Of a stretch of DNA of 64,000 bases, positions 11,104 to 19,692 are shown in pieces (positions within the stretch are counted from its first letter, which is position 1; every line of letters starts with the position of its first letter). The stretch comes from Micromonospora terminaliae (GTDB lineage Bacteria > Actinomycetota > Actinomycetes > Mycobacteriales > Micromonosporaceae), in NCBI RefSeq assembly GCF_009671205.1, contig NZ_CP045309.1, positions 5,146,001 to 5,210,000 of the forward strand, read 5' to 3'. A model generated the notes under the pieces. That model saw nothing but the letters and a program-made list of their open reading frames with translations. It ran no database searches and was not told the origin of the DNA. The position numbers and the translations under genes are program-made.

Positions 11104-12303
11104 TCAGCGGGCCGGGACGATGGTCCCCGTGACCTCGCCGAGGGCGACGGTGGTGCCGTCCGGGCCGGGCGCCGTGGCGGTGATCGTCACGGTGTCGCCG
11201 TCCTCCAGGAAGGTCCGGGCGGCGCCGTCGGCGAGCTTCACCGGCTCGGCCCCGCCCCAGGTCAGCTCCAGGAATGAGCCGACCTGCCCGCGCTCCGGCC
11301 CGGAGACGGTGCCGGAGGCGTAGAGGTCGCCGGTGCGCAGCGAGGCGCCGTTGACGGTGAGGTGGGCGAGCTGCTGGGCGGGCGTCCAGTACATGGTGGC
11401 GAACGGCGGCTCGGCGACCCGTTCGCCGTTCCACTCCACCGACAGGCTCAGGTCCAGCCCGAGGTGCGGGGTGTCGCGCAGGTAGTCCTGCACCGGCGGA
11501 TCCTGGTCGGGTGCGGGCACGAAGGCGTCGGCCAGCGCGTCGAGCGGGGTGACCCAGGCCGAGACGGAGGTGGCGAAGGACTTCCCCAGGAACGGGCCGA
11601 GCGGCTGGTACTCCCAGGCCTGGATGTCCCGGGCCGACCAGTCGTTGACCAGCACCACCCCGAAGACGTGGTCGGCGAAGTCCGCGACGGAGACCCGGTC
11701 ACCGAGCCGGCTCGGCACCCCGACCACGAACCCGACCTCGGCCTCGATGTCCAGCCGGACGGAGGCGCCGGTGGTCGGGCCCTGCGCGGTGGCCCGCTGG
11801 CCGGTGGGGCGTACGACGGGGGTGCCCGACACGACCACCGTGCCGGCCCGGCCGTGGTAGCCGATGGGCACGTGCTTCCAGTTGGGCAGCAACGGCGGCT
11901 GGCCGGGCCGGAAGATCTGCCCGACGTTCGACGCGTGGTGCTCGGACGAGTAGAAGTCGACGTAGTCGGCCACCTCGAACGGGAGCAGCAGCTCCACCTC
12001 GCGCAGCGGCACCAGCAGCGGCTCCACGGCCGGCCTGTGCTCCTCGTCGGTGAGCAGCTCGGTGACCCGCTGCCGCACGGCGGTCCACTGCGGACGCCCG
12101 AGCGCCATGAACTCGTTGAGGGTGGGCCGGCCGAGCGCACCGGCGGCCAGCACCAGACCGGCGGCCTCGGCGCCGGCCAGGTCCAGCACGAAGTCACCGA
12201 TGCGTACGCCGATCCGCGGCTCGCGGTCGCCCTGCCGGAACACCCCGTACGGCAGGTTGCGCACCCCGTACGGCGAACCGGCCGCACCCACTACCCAGCT
12301 CAT
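11104..12303 (-). CDS. fahA: Fumarylacetoacetase
   Basis: A 399-residue member of the FAH family and of the usual length for the tyrosine-pathway enzyme. It splits 4-fumarylacetoacetate into fumarate and acetoacetate, the last step of homogentisate breakdown. Visible motifs: DFYSSEHHASNVGQIFRP, PIGYHGRAGTVVVSG, LDIEAEVGFVVG (metal-binding acidic residues), NDWSARDIQAWEYQPLGPF, GKSFATSVSAWVTPLDAL and TGDLYASGTVSGP. The start overlaps the stop of the upstream gene by 4 bp. It is divergent, via that partner gene, from hmgA. Confidence 0.96.
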   Translation of the reverse strand: MSWVVGAAGSPYGVRNLPYGVFRQGDREPRIGVRIGDFVLDLAGAEAAGLVLAAGALGRPTLNEFMALGRPQWTAVRQRVTELLTDEEHRPAVEPLLVPLREVELLLPFEVADYVDFYSSEHHASNVGQIFRPGQPPLLPNWKHVPIGYHGRAGTVVVSGTPVVRPTGQRATAQGPTTGASVRLDIEAEVGFVVGVPSRLGDRVSVADFADHVFGVVLVNDWSARDIQAWEYQPLGPFLGKSFATSVSAWVTPLDALADAFVPAPDQDPPVQDYLRDTPHLGLDLSLSVEWNGERVAEPPFATMYWTPAQQLAHLTVNGASLRTGDLYASGTVSGPERGQVGSFLELTWGGAEPVKLADGAARTFLEDGDTVTITATAPGPDGTTVALGEVTGTIVPAR

Positions 12304-13157
12304 TCCTCAAAGCCCCCGTTCACCAGCCCCAGCCGGATCAGATCGGTCAGTGGTTCGGAGATGCTGCACGAGCCGTAGCCGACCCAGAGCGGGCGCTCGG
12401 CCTCCCGCTGCGACCGGGCCGGCTCGACCACCCGGAGCGGGTCGGTGGCGGCCAGCAGCTCGGCCACCCCGTCCACCTCGGCACCCCCGGTGGCGGCCAG
12501 GGTGGCGGCCAGCACGTTGACGAAGCCGTGGTGGGTGAAGCCGGTCTCCGGGTCCCGGTGCCGGATCGCCTGGTGCAGCCCGGCGGTCAGCTTGAACGGC
12601 AGCTCCCGGTCGCGGCAGGCGCAGATCACCGCGGCCAGCTCGACCGGGGTCGGGAACAGCTCGGCGGCCAGCCCGCCGGTGCGGAACTTGGCGGCCACCG
12701 GCAGCCCGCCGGCCCGCGCCTCGGCGAGGGCGTCCAGCGCGCCCAGCAGCCCGAAGGTCAGCGGGACCTCGGCGTAGACGGTGGTGCCGCCCAGACGCTC
12801 GGCGAGCTTGAGCAGGTCGGCCAGGCCGGGCTGCGGGTCCTCACCGCGCTTGGCGACGGGTGCCTCGACCTGACGGACGACGAGCCGGGCGTCCGCCTCG
12901 GCGAGAGCCGCCTCCAGCCGGCCGACCGGCACGTCGCCGATCACGCCGACCGCCAGGGTCGCCTCCGGGGCGAGCAGGCCGGGCAGGTCCGGCAGGGTCG
13001 AGGCGGGCAGCAGCAGCGGGCCGACCAGGTCGGCGTACCAGCCGGCCCGGTGCCGGTGATGGGCGGCCACGGCGTCCGGCAGCGCGGCGCTGCCGGGCGG
13101 GAAGACCGCCGCGTCGTCGACCAGTCCGGCGAAGAGGCGGGGCACCTGCGTTGACAC
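12300..13157 (-). CDS. Unknown conserved protein of the homogentisate locus
   Basis: A 285-residue cytoplasmic protein that I cannot assign to a named family. It starts LFAGLVDDAAVFPPGSAALP and has a conserved-looking core: VAAKFRTGGLAAELFPTP, VICACRDRELPFKLTAGLHQ, HHGFVNVLAAT. The alternation of strands and helices suggests an alpha/beta barrel. It lies between fahA (4-bp ATGA overlap, so translationally coupled) and hmgA (94-bp divergent spacer). No gene for maleylacetoacetate isomerase, the enzyme between HmgA and FahA, is seen in the window, so this protein is a candidate for that step or for a regulatory or accessory role. The GTG at 13157 is used; no close better start is seen. Confidence 0.75.
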   Translation of the reverse strand: MSTQVPRLFAGLVDDAAVFPPGSAALPDAVAAHHRHRAGWYADLVGPLLLPASTLPDLPGLLAPEATLAVGVIGDVPVGRLEAALAEADARLVVRQVEAPVAKRGEDPQPGLADLLKLAERLGGTTVYAEVPLTFGLLGALDALAEARAGGLPVAAKFRTGGLAAELFPTPVELAAVICACRDRELPFKLTAGLHQAIRHRDPETGFTHHGFVNVLAATLAATGGAEVDGVAELLAATDPLRVVEPARSQREAERPLWVGYGSCSISEPLTDLIRLGLVNGGFEE

Positions 13158-13251
13158 GAGACAAGAATCTACGGGACGCTACAAGGAACGGACAACTGCG
13201 TCCGATTATCGGACGTTCCCGGCCGGAGAACGGGACATATCGGGAGGCGAG
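13158..13251. promoter_or_regulatory. Divergent promoter region of the homogentisate genes
   Basis: This 94-bp spacer separates the fahA operon (leftward) from hmgA (rightward). It contains a perfect 17-bp palindrome, CGTCCGATTATCGGACG at 13199-13215, placed where one dimeric repressor could control both promoters. CGGGAGGCGAG at 13240-13250 is the hmgA ribosome binding site. The regulator is not known; the Lrp protein at 4025-4516 is one candidate. Confidence 0.6.
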
Positions 13252-14448
13252 ATGCCGTACTACCGCAGCGTCGGTGAGGTGCCCCGCAAGCGCCACACCC
13301 AGTTCCGCCAGCCCGACGGCACGCTGTACGCCGAGGAGCTGGTCGGCCAGGAAGGCTTCTCCTCCGACTCGTCGCTGCTCTACCACCGGCACGCGCCCAC
13401 CGCGATCGTGGCCGCCGAGGAGTTCACCCCGCCCGCCTTCACCCGGGTGCCCAACCTGCCGCTCAAGCCCCGGCACCTGCGCACCCACAAGCTCGACGGC
13501 GCGGGCGCCGACCCGGTGCTGGGCCGGCAGTACCTGCTCGCCAACGACGACGTACGGATCGCGTACGTGCTGGCCGACCGGCCCTCGCCGCTGTTCCGGG
13601 ACGCCACCGGCGACCACTGCCTCTACGTCGAGGCCGGCACGCTGCGGGTGGAGTCGCCGTTCGGCGTGCTCGACGTGGCCGCCGGCGACTACGTCATCAT
13701 CCCCACCTCGACCATCCACCGCCTCGTCCCCACCGGCGACGAGCCGGCCCGGCTGCTCGCCATCGAGGCCGCCGGCCACGTCGGCCCGCCGAAGCGCTAC
13801 CTCTCCGTACGCGGGCAGTTCCTGGAGCACTCGCCCTACTGCGAGCGGGACGTCCGCGGGCCGGACACGCCGCTGCTGGTCGACGAGACCGACGTCGAGG
13901 TGCTGGTCCGGCACCGTTCCCGGGCGGCACGCCCGGACGGTAGCGGCACCGTGTGGACGCGTCATGTCTATGCGAACCACCCGTTCGACGTCGTCGGCTG
14001 GGACGGGCACATGTACCCGTGGGCGTTCTCCATCCACGACTTCGAGCCGATCACCGGCCGGATCCACCAGCCGCCACCGGTGCACCAGACCTTCCAGGGC
14101 CCGAACTTCGTGATCTGCTCGTTCGTGCCGCGCAAGGTGGACTACCACCCGGGCGCCATCCCGGTGCCGTACAACCACCACAACGTCGACTCCGACGAGA
14201 TGCTCTTCTACACCGGCGGCAACTACGAGGCCCGGCGCGGCTCCGGCATCGAGCAGGGCTCGATCTCGCTGCACCCGTCCGGCTTCACCCACGGCCCCCA
14301 GCCGGGTGCCGCCGAGCGGTCGATCGGGGCGGAGTTCTTCGACGAGCTGGCGGTCATGGTGGACACCTTCCGCCCGCTCGACCTCTGCGATGCCGCGACC
14401 GCCTGCGAGGACGACGCGTACGCCTGGACCTGGGCGCGCCGGGCCTAA
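13252..14448 (+). CDS. hmgA: Homogentisate 1,2-dioxygenase
   Basis: A 398-residue member of the family. It opens the ring of homogentisate with O2 to give 4-maleylacetoacetate. The metal site is clear: His310 and Glu316 in NHHNVDSDEMLFYTGG and His347 in HPSGFTHGPQPG, with the spacing of the human and Pseudomonas enzymes. Other conserved parts include MPYYRSVGEVPRKRHTQF and GRIHQPPPVHQTF. It is somewhat shorter than the roughly 430-residue proteobacterial enzymes, as usual in actinobacteria. Its stop overlaps the convergent TPR gene by 4 bp. Confidence 0.96.
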   Translation: MPYYRSVGEVPRKRHTQFRQPDGTLYAEELVGQEGFSSDSSLLYHRHAPTAIVAAEEFTPPAFTRVPNLPLKPRHLRTHKLDGAGADPVLGRQYLLANDDVRIAYVLADRPSPLFRDATGDHCLYVEAGTLRVESPFGVLDVAAGDYVIIPTSTIHRLVPTGDEPARLLAIEAAGHVGPPKRYLSVRGQFLEHSPYCERDVRGPDTPLLVDETDVEVLVRHRSRAARPDGSGTVWTRHVYANHPFDVVGWDGHMYPWAFSIHDFEPITGRIHQPPPVHQTFQGPNFVICSFVPRKVDYHPGAIPVPYNHHNVDSDEMLFYTGGNYEARRGSGIEQGSISLHPSGFTHGPQPGAAERSIGAEFFDELAVMVDTFRPLDLCDAATACEDDAYAWTWARRA

Positions 14449-15482
14449 CGCCGGGGCTGGTGGCCGGTGCGGGCGAGCACGACGAACCCGGCCACCAGCG
14501 CCACCGTGATCCCGGCGACCAGCGGCCACGGGCCGCCGACCAGCGCGTAGAGCACCAGCAGCGCCGGGGCGGCGGCCACCCCGCAGACGGCCAGTGCCAG
14601 GCCGCGGTCGGTGCGGAACAGCCCGGGCAGGATCGTGTCCCGCAGGCCCGGCACCCGGGCGGCGGAACGCCAGACCAGCAGCGCCCCACCGAGCGCGGCG
14701 AGCAGCGCGAGGAGCCGGGACGGGCCCGGCGCGACCGGGGCCAGGACGGCCACCAGCACGCCGGCCAGCAGCGACCAGCCGGCGCCGTGGAGGACCAGCC
14801 GGAGCAGCCCGTCGGCGACGCTCGGGCGGGGCTCGCCCGCCGTCGGATCCAGCGCCGCCACCTCGGCCAGGTCCTCCAGAGCCTGCGCGTAACGGCGCTG
14901 CTCCAGCCGGATCACACCCATGTCGTGCCGCGCCTCGGCCACCTCCGGGTCGAGCCGCAGCGCCTCCCGGTACGCCCGCTCGGCCAGGTCGTACAGCTCC
15001 AGCCGGGCCGCGACCACGCCGAGCACCAGGTGCGCCTGCGCGGTGTCCGGGGCCAGTTCCACGCCGCGCCAGGCGGCGTTGAGCGCCGGCTGCCCGTTGC
15101 GGGCGCCGGCCAGGATCGCAGCGGCGCTCCGCTGGGCGTACGCGTCGGCCGGGCCGAGCGCCAGGATCCGGTCCCCGGTGCTCGCCGCGGCCTTCCACCG
15201 GCCCAGGTCGACAAGGGCGAAGCCACGCGCCACCAGCGGCGACAGGGCACCCGGGGCGGCGGCCACGGCCGCCTCGGCGACGGGCAGCGCCGCCGCGGGC
15301 CGGTCGGCGGCGAGGTGCACCCGGGCCAGCATGGTCAACGCCTCGGGGCTGCCCGGCTGGACGGCGAGTCCCGCGTCGAGTTCCTCGGCGGCCTCGTCGT
15401 ACCGGCCCAGTTCGGCGAGGAGTTGCGCGCGCTGGAGGTAGCCGTCGGCTGCGGACTGGTCGGGGGTGGCGTCGTGCGGCAT
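14445..15482 (-). CDS. TPR-repeat protein with C-terminal membrane domain
   Basis: A 345-residue protein. Residues 12-215 form about six tetratricopeptide repeats (AQLLAELGRYDEAAEELDAG, ALTMLARVHLAADRPAAAL, HLVLGVVAARLELYDLAE, AYREALRLDPEVAEARHDMG). The last ~120 residues hold four or so membrane segments (LLAGVLVAVLAPVAPG, LLALLAALGGALLVW, LALAVCGVAAAPALLVLYAL, LVAGITVALVAGFVVL). TPRs mediate protein contacts; here they would face the cytoplasm from a membrane anchor. No partner is evident. The ATG at 15482 fits the TPR start. Confidence 0.78.
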   Translation of the reverse strand: MPHDATPDQSAADGYLQRAQLLAELGRYDEAAEELDAGLAVQPGSPEALTMLARVHLAADRPAAALPVAEAAVAAAPGALSPLVARGFALVDLGRWKAAASTGDRILALGPADAYAQRSAAAILAGARNGQPALNAAWRGVELAPDTAQAHLVLGVVAARLELYDLAERAYREALRLDPEVAEARHDMGVIRLEQRRYAQALEDLAEVAALDPTAGEPRPSVADGLLRLVLHGAGWSLLAGVLVAVLAPVAPGPSRLLALLAALGGALLVWRSAARVPGLRDTILPGLFRTDRGLALAVCGVAAAPALLVLYALVGGPWPLVAGITVALVAGFVVLARTGHQPRR

Positions 15483-15533
15483 CCTGCCGAGCGTAACCCC
15501 CGGTCGCTGCCCCCGCCGCCGGCGTGGACGCCG

Positions 15534-16889
15534 TCAGGCGCTGTGGCAGCGGGACCGGTCCAGCGAGCGCCCACAGGTCCCCATGCTGCACCAGCGCCTG
15601 AGCCCGCTCTCGTCCAGGAAGAGCCACCCGCACCGCTCGTCGGGGCAGACCCGGAGGGTGAGCCGGCGCGGGTCGCTGAGCAGTTGGGCAGCACTCCACG
15701 CGACCGCGTGCAGGGGCATCCGGAGCCCGGCGGCCAGCTCCGGCCACCAGCGCCCGCGACCGTCGGTCTCGCGCCGGAACACCAGTTCCTTCGCGGCGGC
15801 CTCCGCGTACCGGGCGACCACCTCGAATGCCTGCCGGTCGTCCGGTTCGGTCAGGCATCCGTACAGCGCCTGCCGCAGGTCCCGGGCCTCGCCGAGCACC
15901 GCCTCGCCCTGCCCGGGGTCCCGCCGGCCCAGGTGCAGCAGCCGGCCCACCGAGACGTCGTCGACCAGTCCCACGTACCCGGCCCACACGGCCAGGGTGC
16001 GGTAGCCGCGCAGCCACTCGGCGCCCGGCAACGGCGGTTCGTGCCCCCACCCGGCGAAGGTGTTGCAGAAGTCCAGCGCCGGGTGCCCGCCGACGCTCCA
16101 GGGCAGGCACTCGTCGCGTAGCCGGACCTCGTAGACGGGCCGCCCGGGCCGGTCCAGGCGCTCGTCGCCCCGCAGGATCCGGCGGTGCACCTCCCGCAGG
16201 CGCGGCCCCGGTTCGACGCCCAGCTCGTCCACGAGGAACTGCCGGGTGGTCCGGTACAGCCGCAGCGCGTCGGCCTGCCGGGCGCCCCGGTACAGCGCGG
16301 TCATCAGCACGGCGACCAGCTGCTCCCGGCCCGGGTGCCGGGCCGCCAGGGGCATCAGCTCGGCGACCGCCCGGGCGTGCTGGCCCAGTGCGAGCTGCGC
16401 CTCGGCGCGCAGCTCGACGGCGACCAGCCGGAGCTCCTCGACGGTCCCGTGCAGCCGGTCCCGCAGCTCGTCGTCCGCCGCGTCGGCGAGCAGCGGCCCT
16501 CGCCAGAGGGCCAGGCCCCGGTCGAGCAGGCGCACCCGCTCCGCGGGGTCGGCGGCGGCGCCGGCGGACCGCACCAGCTCGCCGAACTCGTCGACATCGA
16601 CGCGGTGCTCGTCGGCCTCGACGAGGTAACCCTCCCCCCGGGTGCTGATCCGCACCCCGTAGGGCGTCAACGCCCCGCGCAACCGACCGATGTACGTCTG
16701 CACGGCACCGCGCGCCGACGCGGGCGGCCGGCCGTTCCAGAGGAGGTCGATGAGGCGGTCGGTCGGGACGACGCGCCCGGTGTCGAGCAGCAGCACACCG
16801 AGCAGGCAGCGCTCCTGACGGCGGCTGCCGACCTCGACCGGCCGGCCCCGGTGGCGGGCCTCGAAGGGTCCGAGCAGGCGGAACTCCAT
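15534..16889 (-). CDS. SARP regulator fused to a CGNR-type zinc finger domain
   Basis: A 451-residue protein with an unusual composite plan. Residues 1-95 are a SARP winged helix (MEFRLLGPFEARHRGRPVEV, LIDLLWNGRPPASARGAVQ). Residues 96-245 are the activation domain (LALWRGPLLADAADD, ALYRGARQADALRLYRTTRQ). From about residue 260 an ABATE-like region (GGHPALDFCNTFAGWG) leads to a C-terminal zinc-ribbon: RVCPDERCGWLFLDES, then RWCSMGTCGRS. The classic CGNR tetrapeptide is CGRS here. ABATE-CGNR proteins normally stand alone as DNA-binding regulators, so this polypeptide has two potential DNA-reading ends. The ATG at 16889 restores the canonical SARP start. Confidence 0.85.
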   Translation of the reverse strand: MEFRLLGPFEARHRGRPVEVGSRRQERCLLGVLLLDTGRVVPTDRLIDLLWNGRPPASARGAVQTYIGRLRGALTPYGVRISTRGEGYLVEADEHRVDVDEFGELVRSAGAAADPAERVRLLDRGLALWRGPLLADAADDELRDRLHGTVEELRLVAVELRAEAQLALGQHARAVAELMPLAARHPGREQLVAVLMTALYRGARQADALRLYRTTRQFLVDELGVEPGPRLREVHRRILRGDERLDRPGRPVYEVRLRDECLPWSVGGHPALDFCNTFAGWGHEPPLPGAEWLRGYRTLAVWAGYVGLVDDVSVGRLLHLGRRDPGQGEAVLGEARDLRQALYGCLTEPDDRQAFEVVARYAEAAAKELVFRRETDGRGRWWPELAAGLRMPLHAVAWSAAQLLSDPRRLTLRVCPDERCGWLFLDESGLRRWCSMGTCGRSLDRSRCHSA

Positions 16890-17076
16890 ACCGAACAGAC
16901 GGCCTGGCGCGGCGGGGCGGTTGTCGTCCGGAGGTGAGCGGATGGTGAGCGCCCCCAGCGGCCGGCCCGGTGCCCGGACGGCTCGGCGCGGCTGGAGCCC
17001 GACGAGTGGTGAGTCCGTGGTGAGCGGGTCTGGTGATCCTGGTCCGGCCCTGACCAGAAGCACGGATGGAGTGACC

Positions 17077-17604
17077 ATGCGTTTCAAGATGAGCGTCGCG
17101 GTGGCGTCGGTCGTGGCCGCGATCGCGACGGCCCTGCCCGGCTCGGCGTCCGCCGCGAGCGGCGGCGGCAGCCACGGCGCCTGGGAGCCGGACCCGCAGG
17201 AGGCGTTCGAGATGCCCGCCGGGGCTCGGTGCGACTTCGCGGTGCGGGTCGAACCGATCGTCGACGAGGTCCGGAAGCTGACCCTGGCGACGTACCCGGA
17301 CGGCTCGCCCAGGCGGGAGCTGTTCACCGGCGCCCTGATCGACCGGGTGACCAACCTGGAGACCGGCGCCACGTCCACGGCGGACGCGAGCGGCACCTCC
17401 CTGGTCGTCTACGGCACGGACGGATCGATGACCTGGTACGTCACCGGGCCGGTGCTGCTCGGCTTCCGGGAGAACGCGGGCTCGCTGCCGAAGGGGCTGT
17501 GGATCGTGGACGGCCAGTTCGTCGTGGAGTTCACGCCCACCTTCGAGAAGACGATCACGATGCTCCACGGCACCACCCACAACGTCTGCACGGACGTCGA
17601 CTGA
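17077..17604 (+). CDS. Secreted protein of unknown function
   Basis: A 175-residue protein with a clear Sec signal peptide (MRFKMSVAVASVVAAIATAL, cleavage after GSASA). The mature part is rich in beta strands (CDFAVRVEPIVDEVRKLTLA, TSLVVYGTDGSMTWYVTGPV, WIVDGQFVVEFTPTFEKTI) with cysteines at CDFAV and HNVCTDVD that may pair. Similar small secreted proteins are common in actinomycetes and have no assigned role. It diverges from the SARP-CGNR gene across 187 bp and may be its target. The ATG at 17077 or a GTG two codons upstream may be used. Confidence 0.75.
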   Translation: MRFKMSVAVASVVAAIATALPGSASAASGGGSHGAWEPDPQEAFEMPAGARCDFAVRVEPIVDEVRKLTLATYPDGSPRRELFTGALIDRVTNLETGATSTADASGTSLVVYGTDGSMTWYVTGPVLLGFRENAGSLPKGLWIVDGQFVVEFTPTFEKTITMLHGTTHNVCTDVD

Positions 17605-17626
17605 CCGGGTGCCGCGACCCGGGTCA
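17602..17626. terminator. Terminator candidate between convergent genes
   Basis: TGACCGGGT and ACCCGGGTCA pair around GCCGCG with one bulged base. The hairpin overlaps the stop codon of the secreted-protein gene and lies just past the ispF stop. Confidence 0.4.
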
Positions 17627-17631
17627 CCGCG

Positions 17632-18114
17632 TCACACCGCCGGCGCCTCGTAGACCAGGGCCACGGCGATCCCGGTGAGCCCCTCGCCGCGCCCGGGAAA
17701 GCCCAGGCCGTCGGTGGTGGCGGCGGAGACGGTGACCGGCGCACCGACGGCCGCGGAGAGCACCCGCTGCGCCTCCTCCCGGCGCGGACCGATCTTCGGC
17801 CGGTTGCCGACCACCTGCACCGACACGTTGCCGATCGCGAAGCCGGCCGCCCGGACCCGCCGGGCGCTCTCGGTGAGCAGGGCCACCCCGGACGCGCCCG
17901 CCCACTCCGGCTGGTCGACCCCGAAGTTGGCGCCCAGGTCGCCCAGGCCGGCCGCGGAGAGCAGGGCGTTGCAGGCGGCGTGCGCGGCGACATCGGCGTC
18001 CGAGTGGCCGGCCAGGCCGTCCTGGCCCGGCCAGTGCAGGCCGGCGACCCAGCAGGGCCGGCCCGGCGCGAAGGCGTGCACGTCGGTGCCGATGGCCACC
18101 CGAGGAACGATCAT
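17632..18114 (-). CDS. ispF: 2-C-methyl-D-erythritol 2,4-cyclodiphosphate synthase
   Basis: A 160-residue trimeric enzyme of the MEP isoprenoid pathway that cyclises CDP-methylerythritol phosphate with loss of CMP. The metal site motifs are intact: [14 protein letters not shown] (Asp-x-His) and [35 protein letters not shown] and [14 protein letters not shown] are family signatures. It follows ispD by 16 bp in the order carD-ispD-ispF, the same as in mycobacteria. Confidence 0.96.
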   Translation of the reverse strand: MIVPRVAIGTDVHAFAPGRPCWVAGLHWPGQDGLAGHSDADVAAHAACNALLSAAGLGDLGANFGVDQPEWAGASGVALLTESARRVRAAGFAIGNVSVQVVGNRPKIGPRREEAQRVLSAAVGAPVTVSAATTDGLGFPGRGEGLTGIAVALVYEAPAV

Positions 18115-18130
18115 GAGCCGAGCGTACGCG

Positions 18131-18826
18131 TCAGGCGCCGGTGGCCAGCAGGTGCTCGGCCAGGGCCAGGTCGAACGGGCGGGTGATCTTCAAGGCCAGC
18201 TCCGACCCCGGCACGCAGACCACCGGGACGCCCATCTTCTCGACCAGGCCCGCGTCGTCGGTGAGCGGGTCGCCGGCCGCCTCGTGGGCGGCGGTCAGCA
18301 CCGACCGGCGGAAGCCCTGCGGGGTCTGCACCGCGCGCAGGGCGGCCCGGTCGACCGTGCCGAGGACCCGTTCGCCGGCGTCGACCTCCTTGACGGTGTC
18401 GACCACCGGCAGCACCGGGATCACCGCGTCGTGGCCGCCGCGGACCGCCGCGGCCACCGATTCGACCAGCTCGGGCGGGGTGAGGGCCCGGGCCGCGTCG
18501 TGCACCAGGACGATCTCCGGGCCGCCCGGAACGGCGGCCAGCGCGGCGGCCACCGACGCCTGGCGCTCGGCGCCGCCGGGGACCACGGTCACCGGGGCCA
18601 CCGGCGCGAGCATCCCCCGGACCGCCTCGACGTCGGCGGCCGGGGCGGCCACCACGATCGTGTGCACCGAGGGCGCAGCGGCGATGCGGCGGACCGCGTG
18701 CACCAGCAGCGGCTCGCCCGCGAGCGGCCGGAGGGCCTTGGGAGCGCCCGGGCCGAGGCGTACCCCGGCTCCGGCCGCAGGAACAAGGACCGCGACGTCA
18801 CCGCGCGGATTGAGCTGCGCGGTCAC
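18131..18826 (-). CDS. ispD: 2-C-methyl-D-erythritol 4-phosphate cytidylyltransferase
   Basis: A 231-residue nucleotidyltransferase that makes CDP-methylerythritol in the MEP pathway. The N-terminal loop [18 protein letters not shown] binds [16 protein letters not shown] holds the metal-binding Asp; VQTPQGFRR and [12 protein letters not shown] are typical. It starts with GTG at 18826, 54 bp downstream of carD, so the three genes are probably one transcript. Isoprenoid supply could also serve the UbiA enzyme encoded at 24225, though the pathway is essential anyway. Confidence 0.95.
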   Translation of the reverse strand: MTAQLNPRGDVAVLVPAAGAGVRLGPGAPKALRPLAGEPLLVHAVRRIAAAPSVHTIVVAAPAADVEAVRGMLAPVAPVTVVPGGAERQASVAAALAAVPGGPEIVLVHDAARALTPPELVESVAAAVRGGHDAVIPVLPVVDTVKEVDAGERVLGTVDRAALRAVQTPQGFRRSVLTAAHEAAGDPLTDDAGLVEKMGVPVVCVPGSELALKITRPFDLALAEHLLATGA

Positions 18827-18880
18827 GTCGCGGTCCTCGGATTCGTTTGCTACGGGCTGGGTACGACGACCTGGTGCGGA

Positions 18881-19366
18881 TCAGGCCTCGGTCAGCACCT
18901 TGTCGAGCAGCGTCTCCGCCTCGTCCTTGGTGCTCTTCTCAGCCAGCGCGACCTCGCCGACGAGAATGTCGCGCGCCTTGGCCAGCATGCGCTTCTCACC
19001 CGCGGAGAGACCCCGCTCCCGCTCCCGGCGCCACAGGTCGCGGACGACCTCGGCGACCTTCAGCGGGTTACCGGAGGCCAGCTTCTCCAGATTCGCCTTG
19101 TAACGCCGCGACCAGTTGGTCGGCTCCTCGGTGTGCGGTGCACGGAGCACGTCGAAGACCTTGCCCAGGCCCTCTTCGCCGACCACCTCGCGCACACCCA
19201 CGATCTCGGCGTTCTCGGCGGGCACCCGGACCGTCAGGTCACCCTGCGCGACCCTCAGGACGAGGTACTGCTTAGGCTCGCCCTTGATGACCCGAGTCTC
19301 GATTGCCTCGATGAGTGCGGCCCCGTGGTGGGGGTAAACAACGGTCTCGCCGACACTGAAAACCAT
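18881..19366 (-). CDS. carD: CarD/CdnL-family RNA polymerase-binding regulator
   Basis: A 161-residue global regulator that binds the RNA polymerase beta subunit and stabilises open complexes, notably at rRNA promoters. The N-terminal RNAP-interaction (Tudor-like) domain is [20 protein letters not shown] through [20 protein letters not shown]. The C-terminal DNA-binding helical part includes [20 protein letters not shown] and [20 protein letters not shown], with the conserved Trp next to the -10 upstream edge. AAAGGGG upstream supports the ATG at 19366. It heads carD-ispD-ispF. Confidence 0.96.
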   Translation of the reverse strand: MVFSVGETVVYPHHGAALIEAIETRVIKGEPKQYLVLRVAQGDLTVRVPAENAEIVGVREVVGEEGLGKVFDVLRAPHTEEPTNWSRRYKANLEKLASGNPLKVAEVVRDLWRRERERGLSAGEKRMLAKARDILVGEVALAEKSTKDEAETLLDKVLTEA

Positions 19367-19477
19367 AGGTTCGAAACCCCTTTCGCTGTGTCTAGGGTAA
19401 CACGCTCAGGCACCGATGTCTCACCGCTGTCCTGACCGTTGGCGCAGCTCAGGGGCCCTGTGAGAGGTATTTCTTCA

Positions 19478-19496
19478 GCTTGACAGGCGGTCAAGC
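19478..19496. promoter_or_regulatory. Inverted repeat in the carD upstream region
   Basis: GCTTGAC-AGGCG-GTCAAGC is a perfect 7-bp inverted repeat, 112 bp upstream of the carD start and within the divergent space shared with the gene at 19693. Each arm holds a TTGAC core, so it may be a paired -35 region or an operator. The 326-bp gap (19367-19692) holds nothing else I recognise apart from a possible -10, TATCTAGGGCTAT, near 19560. Confidence 0.35.
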
Positions 19497-19692
19497 CGAT
19501 GGTTTCGACACGCTCCGTGACCAGCGGATGACAACCCGGTAAGAGTGACGGAAGCGTTCATATCTAGGGCTATGCGCTCCTTCCATGGTAGCTCCGGAAT
19601 TCCACCTGCGCCCAGGTGTGGCGGTACGACGACCGGTGCGGGACGCTGGAGGCGGACTACGTCCGCTCACCGAGACGGCTCCTGGGGGTCCG

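Noticed and set aside
12841..17580. A 1579-codon open frame on the minus strand
   Set aside because: It runs across hmgA, the TPR gene and the SARP gene in the wrong frame or strand, and its translation is an Arg/Gly/Ala/Pro-rich shadow typical of very GC-rich DNA.
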